A DNA stretch of 54,718 bases. Source: Roseburia sp. (GTDB lineage: Bacteria; Bacillota; Clostridia; Lachnospirales; Lachnospiraceae). A program made the position numbers and the translations under genes. Positions 25,698 to 34,056 of this stretch are shown here, piece by piece (positions within the stretch are counted from its first letter, which is position 1; each line of letters begins with the position of its first letter). The notes under the pieces are model-generated. The model was not told the origin of the DNA, ran no database searches, and saw nothing but the letters and a program-made list of their open reading frames with translations. The stretch lies in contig JAMOZS010000013.1 of the NCBI GenBank assembly GCA_023667765.1, forward strand, positions 1 to 54,718, written 5' to 3'.

Positions 25698-26939
25698 TCA
25701 CCTTTCAAATAATCTCATTTCTTCCACAAGCTCTGCCCGCTCTCCCGCTTTTCGCAGGATTCCTCTCAGAGACGCCCTGTTAAGCCTCCGGTTATTCTTC
25801 AGAAAGACAAACAGGGTTTTCATCCATAATGTGGGCCATTTATATGGTTTTGCGCTCTCCCCGGGATAATTGATTCTCATCTGATGATGAAACTCCCTGA
25901 AATATCCTGCAAGGCTTTTTTCCCGAAGGGCTACCATTCTGTCCCTGTCGCCGGCGGAGCCTCCGAACTCCCCTGCCTCCATAATTTCCGTCAGCAGTCT
26001 CTCTCCATACCCTTCCGAAAACCGCTCCTTAAGCGAGCTTCCTTCCCGTCCCTTCCCGGCCGGATACACCTTATTCCTTTTAAGCCCCAGATATCTCTCA
26101 CACACAAGCGTCACCGCCTCTGCGAAGCCTTCCAGGCCGCAATCCCGGGCCAGCTGCCTAAACTCGGCTGCCGTCTCCTTCTCCCTTACCCCGTTCCAGA
26201 ATACCACCCAGTCGCACAAAAGCCTCAGACCGAACCCGGCGCGCAGGAAATGATGAAGCATATGCAGCAGAAGCGAAAGCGCCTGATGGGCGTCCCTGGG
26301 AACCGGCAGCGCAACACCCATAACCTCCCGCCGACATCTCTCTTCCAGAAAGACCGGCGTCAGCTCCTCCAGCTTCCGGTTCAGTTCCCCGCTGTCAAAG
26401 GCCTCCGCCAATCGGATATGAAGCTCCACATCGATGCCCTTCTCATTGCTGCAGCATATATGATGGCTGGCATGCTCCTCTTCCTTCCTATGCCACCCCT
26501 CCTTCTGTAAGAGGGAAAGCGCCTCCAGGGCTGACTCTCTGTCCCGAAAACACAAATCAATATCCCCCGACTTTCTGTATTCCGGCACAGGATACCAGGC
26601 TGCGACTCCGCTGCCCTTTAATACAAGCACCGGTATGTCCGCCCTTTCCAGGATATCTATAAGCTGCCGGCTCAGAAAGAGCAGGCGGTAGCTCTGCCTT
26701 ACCGTACTTGCCGCCACACGCTGCAGCCTGTCTCTCTCCTTCTCTCCCAGACAGGCTTGTCCCTCCAGCACATCATAAACAAGGGCAAGCACCCTGTGTC
26801 TTTCCGCCAGCTCCCATATACCGTTTATATCCGCTCCGGTCAAAAGCTCCTGCTCCTTTTCGGAAAGCCCGGAAGCTGTCAGCGCCCTTTTCACCAACAG
26901 ACAAAGCCATTTCGTATTCCCATCCAATTTTACATTCAT
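25698..26939 (-). CDS. PF14907-type nucleotidyltransferase family protein
   Basis: 413 residues. VLVLKGSGVAAWYPVPEYRK followed by SGDIDLCF gives the Pol-beta-like signature (GS, then DxD) of the uncharacterised nucleotidyltransferase family PF14907, and the helical rest matches in length. Members are common beside PqqD domains, HprK-like kinases and lasso peptide genes, where they may modify the phosphorylated peptide, and also in polysaccharide loci. The ATG at 26939 follows AAGG by 7 bases. It is 6 bases from the DUF4832 gene and overlaps the GT2 reading frame start. The substrate is unknown. Confidence 0.78.
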   Translation of the reverse strand: MNVKLDGNTKWLCLLVKRALTASGLSEKEQELLTGADINGIWELAERHRVLALVYDVLEGQACLGEKERDRLQRVAASTVRQSYRLLFLSRQLIDILERADIPVLVLKGSGVAAWYPVPEYRKSGDIDLCFRDRESALEALSLLQKEGWHRKEEEHASHHICCSNEKGIDVELHIRLAEAFDSGELNRKLEELTPVFLEERCRREVMGVALPVPRDAHQALSLLLHMLHHFLRAGFGLRLLCDWVVFWNGVREKETAAEFRQLARDCGLEGFAEAVTLVCERYLGLKRNKVYPAGKGREGSSLKERFSEGYGERLLTEIMEAGEFGGSAGDRDRMVALREKSLAGYFREFHHQMRINYPGESAKPYKWPTLWMKTLFVFLKNNRRLNRASLRGILRKAGERAELVEEMRLFER

Positions 26940-26945
26940 CACACA

Positions 26946-28241
26946 CTACCTTCTCACGCTACCCAGATATAGCTTATCCTCTGTATACGGATTCGCAAAA
27001 AAAATTTCTCTTCCGTCCCGGCTGCGCTTTATCTGCAGATACAGCGCTTCCTTTTCCTTCAGCGAAACTCCTTTGATGGGAAACACAAATTTCCCTTTCT
27101 CTGAGCCGGGCAACTCGCAAAGCTCCGGGGAGCCGAAAAGCTCCAGCTGTCTGACATGATTCGTATCATCCTTAAGATACAGAAAAAAAGAAACCGGCTC
27201 ACAGCCACAGGCAAAGCCGATATTTTCTATCTCCAGCTCCAGACAAAAGCCCTTTCTTCCCCCATCCTGCAGGCGACATTCCCGAAGCACATAGCAGTAG
27301 CCCAGCCGAAGCCCGATATAATCGTAAAGGCTTACGCCCTCCCAGAGCGTCTCCTTCCATTGGTTCAACCTTTTCTCATCATGCACACAGTTCAGATAGC
27401 TGACCTGAAGCTCCCGCAGCTGCCTTATGGTTTCCGAAGCCTTTAAAGGTCTGTATGCCCAGACCACCTCTCCTCCCATCGGCACTTTTGCGCTCAGAGG
27501 CGCCATAAATTTTACCTCTTCCTCAGAACTCCAGGGCTCCTCCCAGCCCGGCTGGGGACACTCTCCCTCGGCAAAGGTTCCCATATGGGATTTCGACGCA
27601 AGCATCGCATCATTATAAAAACCGATACAGGCCTTTCCTTTTCCCACAAAAATCTCCTTTGTTCCGGGCAGCTTTCCTTTTACCTGCCGATACTGTACAG
27701 GCCTGCGGAAGGCAAGCCTCACAAGGCCTTGCGTCTCCTTCTGAAAAAGAGCCGTCAGCTGTTTTAAATGCCCCTTGGTGAGATATTTGGAGCTGTGCAT
27801 CTCCCCCCAGCTGCCGATAAACAACCCCTGATGCACCAATATATGCTCTTTGTTTTCCAAAAGCAGAGGCGCCAGCTGTCTCATATGCTGCTGCACAAGC
27901 GAAAAGGAAGATGGCTCTCTCTCCATCCCCCTGCCTTTTGTATCATAAGTTATGCGCACAATCATCTCCAGCTTCTGTTCGGCAAAGCATGAAAAAATCT
28001 GCTGCACCGCCTCCAACGCCGCCTCATCCAAAGCTCTCTCACTGTAAAAACCAATATCCAGCAATACCAGCGCTATCGTCTCGTTTTCATAACACACCGG
28101 CAACAGAAAATCCTCGCTGCTTCCCAGTTCATAGGTATAAATGTGATACCAGCCCCGGCCGGGATTGTAAACAGGTGCAAGTCTTTCCTGAAATACCGGA
28201 GCCAAAAGCAAATTGCGCCTTTTGCTAATAATAAATTTCAT
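26946..28241 (-). CDS. DUF4832-family protein without membrane anchor
   Basis: 431 residues, paralogue of the protein at 15818. Shared landmarks: NPGRGWYHIY (DRGFYYIY there), GLFIGSWGEMHSSKYL with Glu147 (GLFIGNWGEMNGTKYL there), FYNDA and MGGEV. Unlike the paralogue it has neither a signal peptide nor a membrane helix, so it may be cytoplasmic or use a non-Sec route. A TIM barrel plus C-terminal beta domain is expected. It overlaps the upstream GT2 gene by 17 bases; GGGAG lies 9 bases before the ATG. Candidate glycan-processing protein. Confidence 0.72.
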   Translation of the reverse strand: MKFIISKRRNLLLAPVFQERLAPVYNPGRGWYHIYTYELGSSEDFLLPVCYENETIALVLLDIGFYSERALDEAALEAVQQIFSCFAEQKLEMIVRITYDTKGRGMEREPSSFSLVQQHMRQLAPLLLENKEHILVHQGLFIGSWGEMHSSKYLTKGHLKQLTALFQKETQGLVRLAFRRPVQYRQVKGKLPGTKEIFVGKGKACIGFYNDAMLASKSHMGTFAEGECPQPGWEEPWSSEEEVKFMAPLSAKVPMGGEVVWAYRPLKASETIRQLRELQVSYLNCVHDEKRLNQWKETLWEGVSLYDYIGLRLGYCYVLRECRLQDGGRKGFCLELEIENIGFACGCEPVSFFLYLKDDTNHVRQLELFGSPELCELPGSEKGKFVFPIKGVSLKEKEALYLQIKRSRDGREIFFANPYTEDKLYLGSVRR

Positions 28242-29010
28242 CTTTTTTTACTCCCGCCTTCTTCTGAAGAACCCTCAGCCTGAAAACCACGGCAAAGATA
28301 GACAGAACCATACGAAACATATAAATGAAGGGCTTGAGTCCCGAATGCATACTGGTGCCGAAGCTGCGACAGTGCATCACGGCAGGTATCTCCCTGATGC
28401 GATATTCCAATATCAGCATCTGAATAATCATATTCGCATCGGGATACATATCGTCAAAATGGCCAAATTTGGAATAATACAGCACCGCCCTGCCGCTGAG
28501 CCCCTGAAGTCCCGTAGTCGGGTCGGCAATCCTCCTGCCCGTAAATAATTTAATCAAAAAACGGAACAGGCTGTAAGCCACCTTCTTGGTAAACGGCACA
28601 GGGAAATCGCTGCTTTCCTTCATAAAGCGGGAACCCAGTACAATGTCAGGACAGACGCCGTCCTCATCGGGCGTTTTAAGCTCCTGATACAGTTTCACAA
28701 TATTACAGATATCATGCTGGCCGTCCGCGTCCATCTGAATGACATATTTATATTTTCTGCGGATAGCGTATTTATAACCCAACTGAATCGCACTTCCATA
28801 GCCCAGATTAAATACGTTTGTGACCAAAGCATAATCCTTTTTCTTGACAATCCAGTTCGTCGAATCCGAAGAGGCGTCATTAATGACAAGCACATCCGCT
28901 ATCCGTATAATGCCCTGAGCCTCCAGCTGCTCCAGCACAGGCAGAATATTCTTCTCCTCATTATAGGCAGGCATTATAATCAACAGATCCTTTTCTCCGG
29001 TATGCTTCAT
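28225..29010 (-). CDS. DPM1-like GT2 glycosyltransferase
   Basis: 261 residues. LLIIMPAYNEEKNILPVLEQ, VLVINDASSDST and the metal motif IQMDADGQHD mark a polyprenyl-phosphate mannosyl/glucosyl transferase type GT2. No C-terminal membrane pair is present. Such enzymes load a sugar onto undecaprenyl phosphate for use outside the membrane. The nearby small DUF2304 protein is a frequent companion. The ATG at 29010 has GAGAGG 6 bases upstream and agrees with family N-termini; the in-frame upstream start is not needed. Confidence 0.86.
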   Translation of the reverse strand: MKHTGEKDLLIIMPAYNEEKNILPVLEQLEAQGIIRIADVLVINDASSDSTNWIVKKKDYALVTNVFNLGYGSAIQLGYKYAIRRKYKYVIQMDADGQHDICNIVKLYQELKTPDEDGVCPDIVLGSRFMKESSDFPVPFTKKVAYSLFRFLIKLFTGRRIADPTTGLQGLSGRAVLYYSKFGHFDDMYPDANMIIQMLILEYRIREIPAVMHCRSFGTSMHSGLKPFIYMFRMVLSIFAVVFRLRVLQKKAGVKKDEIYY

Positions 29011-29029
29011 GCTTATCCTCTCCCATTCC

Positions 29030-30232
29030 TTATAACAATTCCATAAGTAAGGCGACATCCTTCTCGTATGAGGTTCTCTTCTTTGCGGCCTCCTCTGCGA
29101 GCCTGTTCCCCTTTTGAGGATTCTGTATCAGAGAAATCAGCTCGTCTCTGAGCGCCTCCTCCTTAAGCTCACATATGATACCGTCTACATTGTGCTCCAC
29201 CTGTTGTCTGTTCCCCGTGCAGTCCGAGACGATGATTCTGCAGCCCAGAATCTGTGCCTCCTGTATCGCTATGCTTTTCCCTTCAAAAAGCGTTGCATGT
29301 ACATAATAATCTGTCTGCCGATAATAGGGATAGGGATTGCTTACCGCCCCCAGAAGCACGAAATCCTCCTTTAGTCCCAGACTCTCTATCAGCTGCTCTA
29401 AGCTCTTACGCTCTTCGCCCTCCCCGCAGACATACCACCTTGCTCTGATTCCCGCATCCTTTAAAAGCTTCATGGTACGGATTGCAGTGGGATAGGATTT
29501 TTGCTTGTTTAAGCGGCCCACCGTCAGAATGCGAATACCGTCAAAGGCATCGGTAAAACCTCCCGGCAGGGAAGCCTTTTGCAAAATCGATTCACTGTCC
29601 ACAATATTATGAAAAACTTCCGTCCTGTCGGCACACTCGGGATACGCCTTCAAAAATCCCTGCTTTGTCTCCTCCGAAATGGGAAACAGCCTGTCAAAGC
29701 CCACATAACAATCCTTGTCTAAAGCTCTGGTATAACCGGCATATTCATAATCAATATGAATAAAAGCCGCCTTTTTACGGGCCTTCACATGGTCCGATAT
29801 ATAATAGGCCGAGCCTCCCTCAATATAGGCCACCGCCAAATCATACTCTTTCTCAAAACGCTCCGCTCCGTCCGACAGCACTCTCCACATCAATTTGTCC
29901 GTCATCACGCGCCCCTTCCTGAGCATTCGCCACAGGTTCCTGCACAGATAGGGAAATAGCCGAAGCATTGTACCTCTTCTCAAGCCACAGGTACAGACCC
30001 TTCGAAGCATATGTAAACGGCCTCTTTTCGCCAGCACGGAAACCGGGCTGAAGTGCGGATTCAGTAAATGCACATGCTCCGGCAGCTGTTCTATCAATTC
30101 TCCCTGTCCCATCAGTACAAACAGGTCAACCTCGTATGCCTCTCCCCGAAACTGTTTCAAGAGCTCCAAAAGAGCCGTCTCAGCTCCTGCACGCCCCAGG
30201 GTGTTTATTACAAATAAGATACTTTTAGTCAT
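29030..30232 (-). CDS. GT4 family glycosyltransferase
   Basis: 400 residues, GT-B fold. ILFVINTLGRAGAETALLEL at the N-terminus and the C-terminal donor site LFEGKSIAIQEAQILG (E-x7-E) define GT4. ILTVGRLNKQKSY starts the second domain. It overlaps the DUF2304 gene by 8 bases, which suggests coupled translation. Sugar specificity is unknown. Confidence 0.88.
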   Translation of the reverse strand: MTKSILFVINTLGRAGAETALLELLKQFRGEAYEVDLFVLMGQGELIEQLPEHVHLLNPHFSPVSVLAKRGRLHMLRRVCTCGLRRGTMLRLFPYLCRNLWRMLRKGRVMTDKLMWRVLSDGAERFEKEYDLAVAYIEGGSAYYISDHVKARKKAAFIHIDYEYAGYTRALDKDCYVGFDRLFPISEETKQGFLKAYPECADRTEVFHNIVDSESILQKASLPGGFTDAFDGIRILTVGRLNKQKSYPTAIRTMKLLKDAGIRARWYVCGEGEERKSLEQLIESLGLKEDFVLLGAVSNPYPYYRQTDYYVHATLFEGKSIAIQEAQILGCRIIVSDCTGNRQQVEHNVDGIICELKEEALRDELISLIQNPQKGNRLAEEAAKKRTSYEKDVALLMELL

Positions 30233-30596
30233 TTCCTGCCTGTTCCTTTATATCAGCAATTTCCTGAAGGATTCTTTCGTTTTCCTGGTTCAGCAGAGAT
30301 ACCTGCATGGCCAGCTCCTGGGTTTTCATCACCAGAACCGATATCACCTTGGTAACCTTAAATATCAAAAAGATTAGTATCAGCCCGTAAATGATTCCTG
30401 CCGCCCAGACTGTCTGCAGCTTTGGCACCGCCAAAAGGACTACTCCCAGGATTAGAAACACCAGCGCAATCCACATCCATATCATACCAAAGCTTTCATT
30501 CATCCTCTTCCTTGCATATGCACAAAAGTCCAGGACAAAGAGAGCTATTGCCAGTACAATCATGGCAATTCCAACAATCATCAAAGCATCATTCAT
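30225..30596 (-). CDS. DUF2304-like small membrane protein
   Basis: 123 residues: three membrane helices (about 5-26, 37-57, 63-84) and a C-terminal coiled coil with QVSLLNQENERILQEIADIK. This is the DUF2304 layout, usually found with polyprenyl-phosphate GT2 enzymes such as the one two genes downstream. It may scaffold or complete that enzyme. The ATG at 30596 follows GAGGGAG by 3-4 bases; the in-frame GTG 12 bases earlier lies over the ribosome site and is unlikely. It overlaps the PqqD gene by 8 bases. Confidence 0.78.
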   Translation of the reverse strand: MNDALMIVGIAMIVLAIALFVLDFCAYARKRMNESFGMIWMWIALVFLILGVVLLAVPKLQTVWAAGIIYGLILIFLIFKVTKVISVLVMKTQELAMQVSLLNQENERILQEIADIKEQAGND

Positions 30597-30891
30597 AGGC
30601 TCCCTCACATTCTCCCGTTTTGCGGTATCTTAAGGCGGCTTCCTGCTCCTTCAGCTTCTGTAAAAATTCTTCCACATCCGCCAGCGCCTGTTCTACAGAT
30701 ATACCATAGCGCTCATGCATCTGCTGCGCTACCGCCGTTCTTTCCCCCAGCAGGAAATACTGCTCCAGAATAAAAGCCCCGCTTTCGTTCATACAAATCG
30801 GCTCACGGTAACAGTCGCCATCCTGTTCCATATCCAACAGCCAGTATTGTCCCGCTGCATATCTGAGCTGATATCTGTCCGCATTCTTCAT
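30589..30891 (-). CDS. PqqD-like peptide-recognition protein
   Basis: 100 residues, first gene of the second polysaccharide operon. It begins RYQLRYAAGQYWLLDMEQD, continues with CMNESGAFILEQYF and a helical ISVEQALADVEEFLQKL, the winged-helix PqqD pattern (beta hairpins, NESGAFIxE, then two helices). Stand-alone PqqD proteins hold leader peptides for modifying enzymes. No radical SAM or cyclase partner is nearby, so its client may be the 144-residue protein at 10375 (inference). The ATG at 30891 has AGGG 6 bases upstream. Confidence 0.75.
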   Translation of the reverse strand: MKNADRYQLRYAAGQYWLLDMEQDGDCYREPICMNESGAFILEQYFLLGERTAVAQQMHERYGISVEQALADVEEFLQKLKEQEAALRYRKTGECEGAYE

Positions 30892-30962
30892 AGTCAACCC
30901 TGAAACCTTTTACCGTTTCACCCCTCGCCCTTTCGGTTCCTTGTCTGTTGCATGTTAGTTTT

Positions 30963-31018
30963 GCGCCAACGGCGCTTATTTATAGTACAAATGTACCATA
31001 TTTATTGACTTATGTCAA
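30963..31018 (-). promoter_or_regulatory. Promoter with overlapping palindromes for the pqqD-GT operon
   Basis: On the minus strand TTGACA (31013-31018), 17 bases, then TACATT (30990-30995). A palindrome TTGAC-TTAT-GTCAA (31005-31018) covers the -35 box and GTACA-AA-TGTAC (30985-30996) covers the -10 box, both good repressor or activator sites. A GCGCC/GGCGC hairpin (30964-30976) lies in the leader. Confidence 0.65.
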
Positions 31019-31057
31019 TTGTTTGGGCATCTGATTCACTTCTCCAGAATCTGTCAG

Positions 31058-31321
31058 TTATCCTTCGACAATCAGGTATCTGCCATCCCCTATCTCAAAG
31101 ACCTCCCTGGCCTCCAGAAGTTCTTCCCCGGAGGCGTCCTCCGTGTCGATACCCTCCTCCTCAAAAAAGGCGGCCACCTCCTTCACAGAGTCCACTACGA
31201 CCGCCATACAGTCCTCCAGGAATTCCTCTGCCTCCGACAGACTTTCGGCCACCGGTTCCGGAAACAACTGAAGTTGCTTATCCAAAAAACATTTTAAAAC
31301 CCTATCGTCAAATTCCTGCAT
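31058..31321 (-). CDS. Small acidic protein after maf, unknown function
   Basis: 87 residues, strongly acidic (many Glu and Asp), no cysteine pair, membrane helix or recognised motif beyond VFEIGDGRYLIVEG at the C-terminus. The start overlaps the end of maf by 14 bases and has GGGAGG upstream, so it is very likely translated as the last gene of the pheA-maf operon. I do not recognise the family. Confidence 0.6.
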   Translation of the reverse strand: MQEFDDRVLKCFLDKQLQLFPEPVAESLSEAEEFLEDCMAVVVDSVKEVAAFFEEEGIDTEDASGEELLEAREVFEIGDGRYLIVEG

Positions 31322-31913
31322 ATCCCAAACCTCCCGCCATGCTTTTCAACTCCTGATAAAGCCTCCCCACAGGCAGCCCTACCACATTATTATAATCTCC
31401 CTGGATCCCTTTGATATAACGGGCAAAAATACCCTGAATGCCATAAGCTCCGGCCTTATCCATGGGCTCCAGGGTATCCACATAGTCCCTGATTTCCTCA
31501 TCTGTCACAGGATAGAATTCCACCGTGGTCACCTCATGAAAAACGCTTTCCCTGCAAACCTGCCCCCGCAAAAGCAGCGCAATGCCCGTATAGACCTGAT
31601 GCTTTCTTCCCTGCAGGCGCTTGAGCATATCGCAGGCTTCTCTTTTATCCCCGGGCTTTCCCAGTATCCGCCCGTCGCATATCACCACCGTATCTGCGCC
31701 GATAACCAGATAGGGCTCCTTCTCCAGCTCCTGTGCCGACAGGCTTTCGGCCACTGTCTTTGCCTTTAGCATAGAAAGCCGCTCTACTGCCTCCGAGGGC
31801 TGCGAAGAGGTGATGGTTTCCTCCGCATTGCTGACGCGTATCTCAAATTCCAGTCCTATCTGCCGTAAAAGCTCCCTCCTTCTGGGAGAGGCAGACGCCA
31901 ATAGTATCTTCAT
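31308..31913 (-). CDS. maf: Maf-like nucleoside triphosphate pyrophosphatase
   Basis: 201 residues. The N-terminus ILLASASPRRRELLRQIGLE is the Maf signature, followed by VIGADTVVICDGRILGKP and KAGAYGIQG. Maf proteins hydrolyse non-canonical or canonical NTPs such as dTTP and UTP and influence septum formation. ATG at 31913 overlaps the region of the ppk stop (1 base gap), so it is coupled to ppk. Confidence 0.95.
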   Translation of the reverse strand: MKILLASASPRRRELLRQIGLEFEIRVSNAEETITSSQPSEAVERLSMLKAKTVAESLSAQELEKEPYLVIGADTVVICDGRILGKPGDKREACDMLKRLQGRKHQVYTGIALLLRGQVCRESVFHEVTTVEFYPVTDEEIRDYVDTLEPMDKAGAYGIQGIFARYIKGIQGDYNNVVGLPVGRLYQELKSMAGGLGYAGI

Positions 31914-31914
31914 A

Positions 31915-34038
31915 TCAATTCTCCTGATGCGTCTTGGGAATAAACGTGCGCCCTACGGTCACAGGCACAGCCGCAGCCTTCGCCTTCTCTATGGCCTCCA
32001 TGCAAAAAACATCCTGGGCAAGCACAAGCTTTTTGCCTCTGCGGTCCACCTTCTCATAGGTGCCGTCCGGCTGCAGCACAGCCGCCTTTGCCGTATCCGA
32101 AAGCTGTACCTTAAGGACATGCAAAAGCTCCTCCTTAAGCTCCTCCTTATCTACAGGAAACAGGATTTCCACCCGGCGCTCCAGATTTCTGGGCATCCAG
32201 TCCGCGCTGCCGCAGTAAATTTCGTATTGCTCGTCATTCTCAAAATAAAAGATGCGGCTGTGCTCCAAAAAATTGCCCACAAGGGAGCGCACCGTGATAT
32301 TTTCACTGACTCCCGGAATGCCTACCTTCAGACAACAGATTCCTCTGACAATCAGGTCTATCTTTACCCCGGCGGCACTTGCCTCATACAGCGCGGCGAT
32401 AATATCCTTGTCACAGAGCGAGTTCATCTTGGCAATAATATGGGCGGGCCTTCCCTCCTTTGCATATTTTTCCTCCCGGCGAATCAGATACAAAAACTTA
32501 TCCTTCAGCCATAGAGGGGCAACCGCCAGTTTATTCCAGAACAAGGGCTCCGAATAGCCGGAAAGCATGTTAAACACCGCTGTGGCGTCCTCTCCGATGG
32601 TCTCGGAGCAGGTAAACATACCGATATCCGTATAGAGCTTGGCCGTGGCGTCATTATAATTACCGGTGCCCAGATGCACATAACGCCGGATGCCTTCCTC
32701 CTCCCTGCGCACTACCAGCGTAATCTTGGAATGGGTCTTTAAGCCCACCAGCCCGTAAATTACATGACAACCCGCCTTCTCCAGCATTCTGGCCCAGACA
32801 ATATTATTTTCCTCGTCAAACCTGGCCTTCAGCTCGACCAGCACCGTTACCTGCTTTCCGTTTTCCGCCGCCTGCGCCAGCGCGGCGATAATCGGAGAAT
32901 TACCACTCACTCTGTACAGGGTCTGTTTAATGGCCAGCACCTGAGGGTCCTTTGCCGACTGACGAATAAAATCCACCACCGGCGTAAAGGTCTGATAAGG
33001 ATGCTGCAGCAAAATATCTCCCTTTCGTATGGCCTCGAATATATCGCAGCCCGCCGGAAGCTCCGGTACCTGCTGGGGCTCATATTTCGGCGTCTTTAAG
33101 TGCGCAAAACCCTCCAGACCATACAGCTTCATCAGCACCGTCAAATCCAGCGGCCCGTCTATGGAATAGATATTCTCCTCCTCTATCGGCAGCTCCTTTT
33201 TCAAAAATTTTAACAGTCTTTTATCGATTCCCTGTTTTACCTCGAGACGTATAGCCTCCCCCCACTGACGCTTTTTAATCTGTTTTTCAATCTCCTTTAA
33301 CAGGTCGGCAGCCTCTTCCTCCTCTATGGTCAGGTCGGCGTTTCGCATAATTCGGAACGGATGAGCACATATAATATCATAGTTCAAAAATAGCTTGTCG
33401 ATATTTCGCTCGATAATCTCCTCCAGCAGGATAATCTTGCGCATCCCCTCCTGAGAAGGCAGCTCCACAATACGGCTGAGCACGCTGGGCACCTGTACCG
33501 TCGCAAACTCTAATTCCTTATCGTCTTTTTTTCTGCGCACCATGGCGCCGATATTGAGAGACCTATTGCGAATCAGCGGAAAAGGCCTGGAAGAGTCCAC
33601 AGCCATGGGCGTCAACACGGGATATACATTCTCCTCAAAATAGCGGTCCACAAACGCCGCCTCCTCCTTGGAAAGCTGCTCATGCCCTTTTAGTACCACC
33701 AGGCCGTTCTGCTCCATCAAAGGCAATAGAGAACGGTTATAGGTGGAATACTGCAAATCCACCAGATGATGAATCGCCTCGTGAAGGGCTTTCAGCTGCT
33801 CCGTGGGCGTCATACCGGAGATGTCCTTTTTCTCATAGCCCGCATTTACCATATCCTTCAGAGAAGCCACCCGAATCATAAAAAATTCATCCAGATTTGA
33901 GGCGGTAATGCTTAAGAATTTAAGTCGCTCAAACAGAGGAATCTTTTTATCCCTGGCCTCATTTAACACGCGATGGTCAAACTGCAGCCAGCTCAATTCT
34001 CTGTTGGTATAATATTGGGGGTTTTTGAATTCGTTCAT
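31915..34038 (-). CDS. ppk1: Polyphosphate kinase 1
   Basis: 707 residues, the usual PPK1 length. It starts YYTNRELSWLQFDHRVLNEA, has VYPVLTPMAVDSSRPFPLIR, the phospho-histidine motif GLVGLKTHSKITLV (near residue 430) and RYVHLGTGNYND. It makes polyphosphate from ATP reversibly and is often membrane associated. It lies 18 bases after the exopolyphosphatase gene, so making and breaking polyphosphate are encoded together. Confidence 0.97.
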   Translation of the reverse strand: MNEFKNPQYYTNRELSWLQFDHRVLNEARDKKIPLFERLKFLSITASNLDEFFMIRVASLKDMVNAGYEKKDISGMTPTEQLKALHEAIHHLVDLQYSTYNRSLLPLMEQNGLVVLKGHEQLSKEEAAFVDRYFEENVYPVLTPMAVDSSRPFPLIRNRSLNIGAMVRRKKDDKELEFATVQVPSVLSRIVELPSQEGMRKIILLEEIIERNIDKLFLNYDIICAHPFRIMRNADLTIEEEEAADLLKEIEKQIKKRQWGEAIRLEVKQGIDKRLLKFLKKELPIEEENIYSIDGPLDLTVLMKLYGLEGFAHLKTPKYEPQQVPELPAGCDIFEAIRKGDILLQHPYQTFTPVVDFIRQSAKDPQVLAIKQTLYRVSGNSPIIAALAQAAENGKQVTVLVELKARFDEENNIVWARMLEKAGCHVIYGLVGLKTHSKITLVVRREEEGIRRYVHLGTGNYNDATAKLYTDIGMFTCSETIGEDATAVFNMLSGYSEPLFWNKLAVAPLWLKDKFLYLIRREEKYAKEGRPAHIIAKMNSLCDKDIIAALYEASAAGVKIDLIVRGICCLKVGIPGVSENITVRSLVGNFLEHSRIFYFENDEQYEIYCGSADWMPRNLERRVEILFPVDKEELKEELLHVLKVQLSDTAKAAVLQPDGTYEKVDRRGKKLVLAQDVFCMEAIEKAKAAAVPVTVGRTFIPKTHQEN

Positions 34039-34056
34039 AGGCCTGACCCACCTTTC

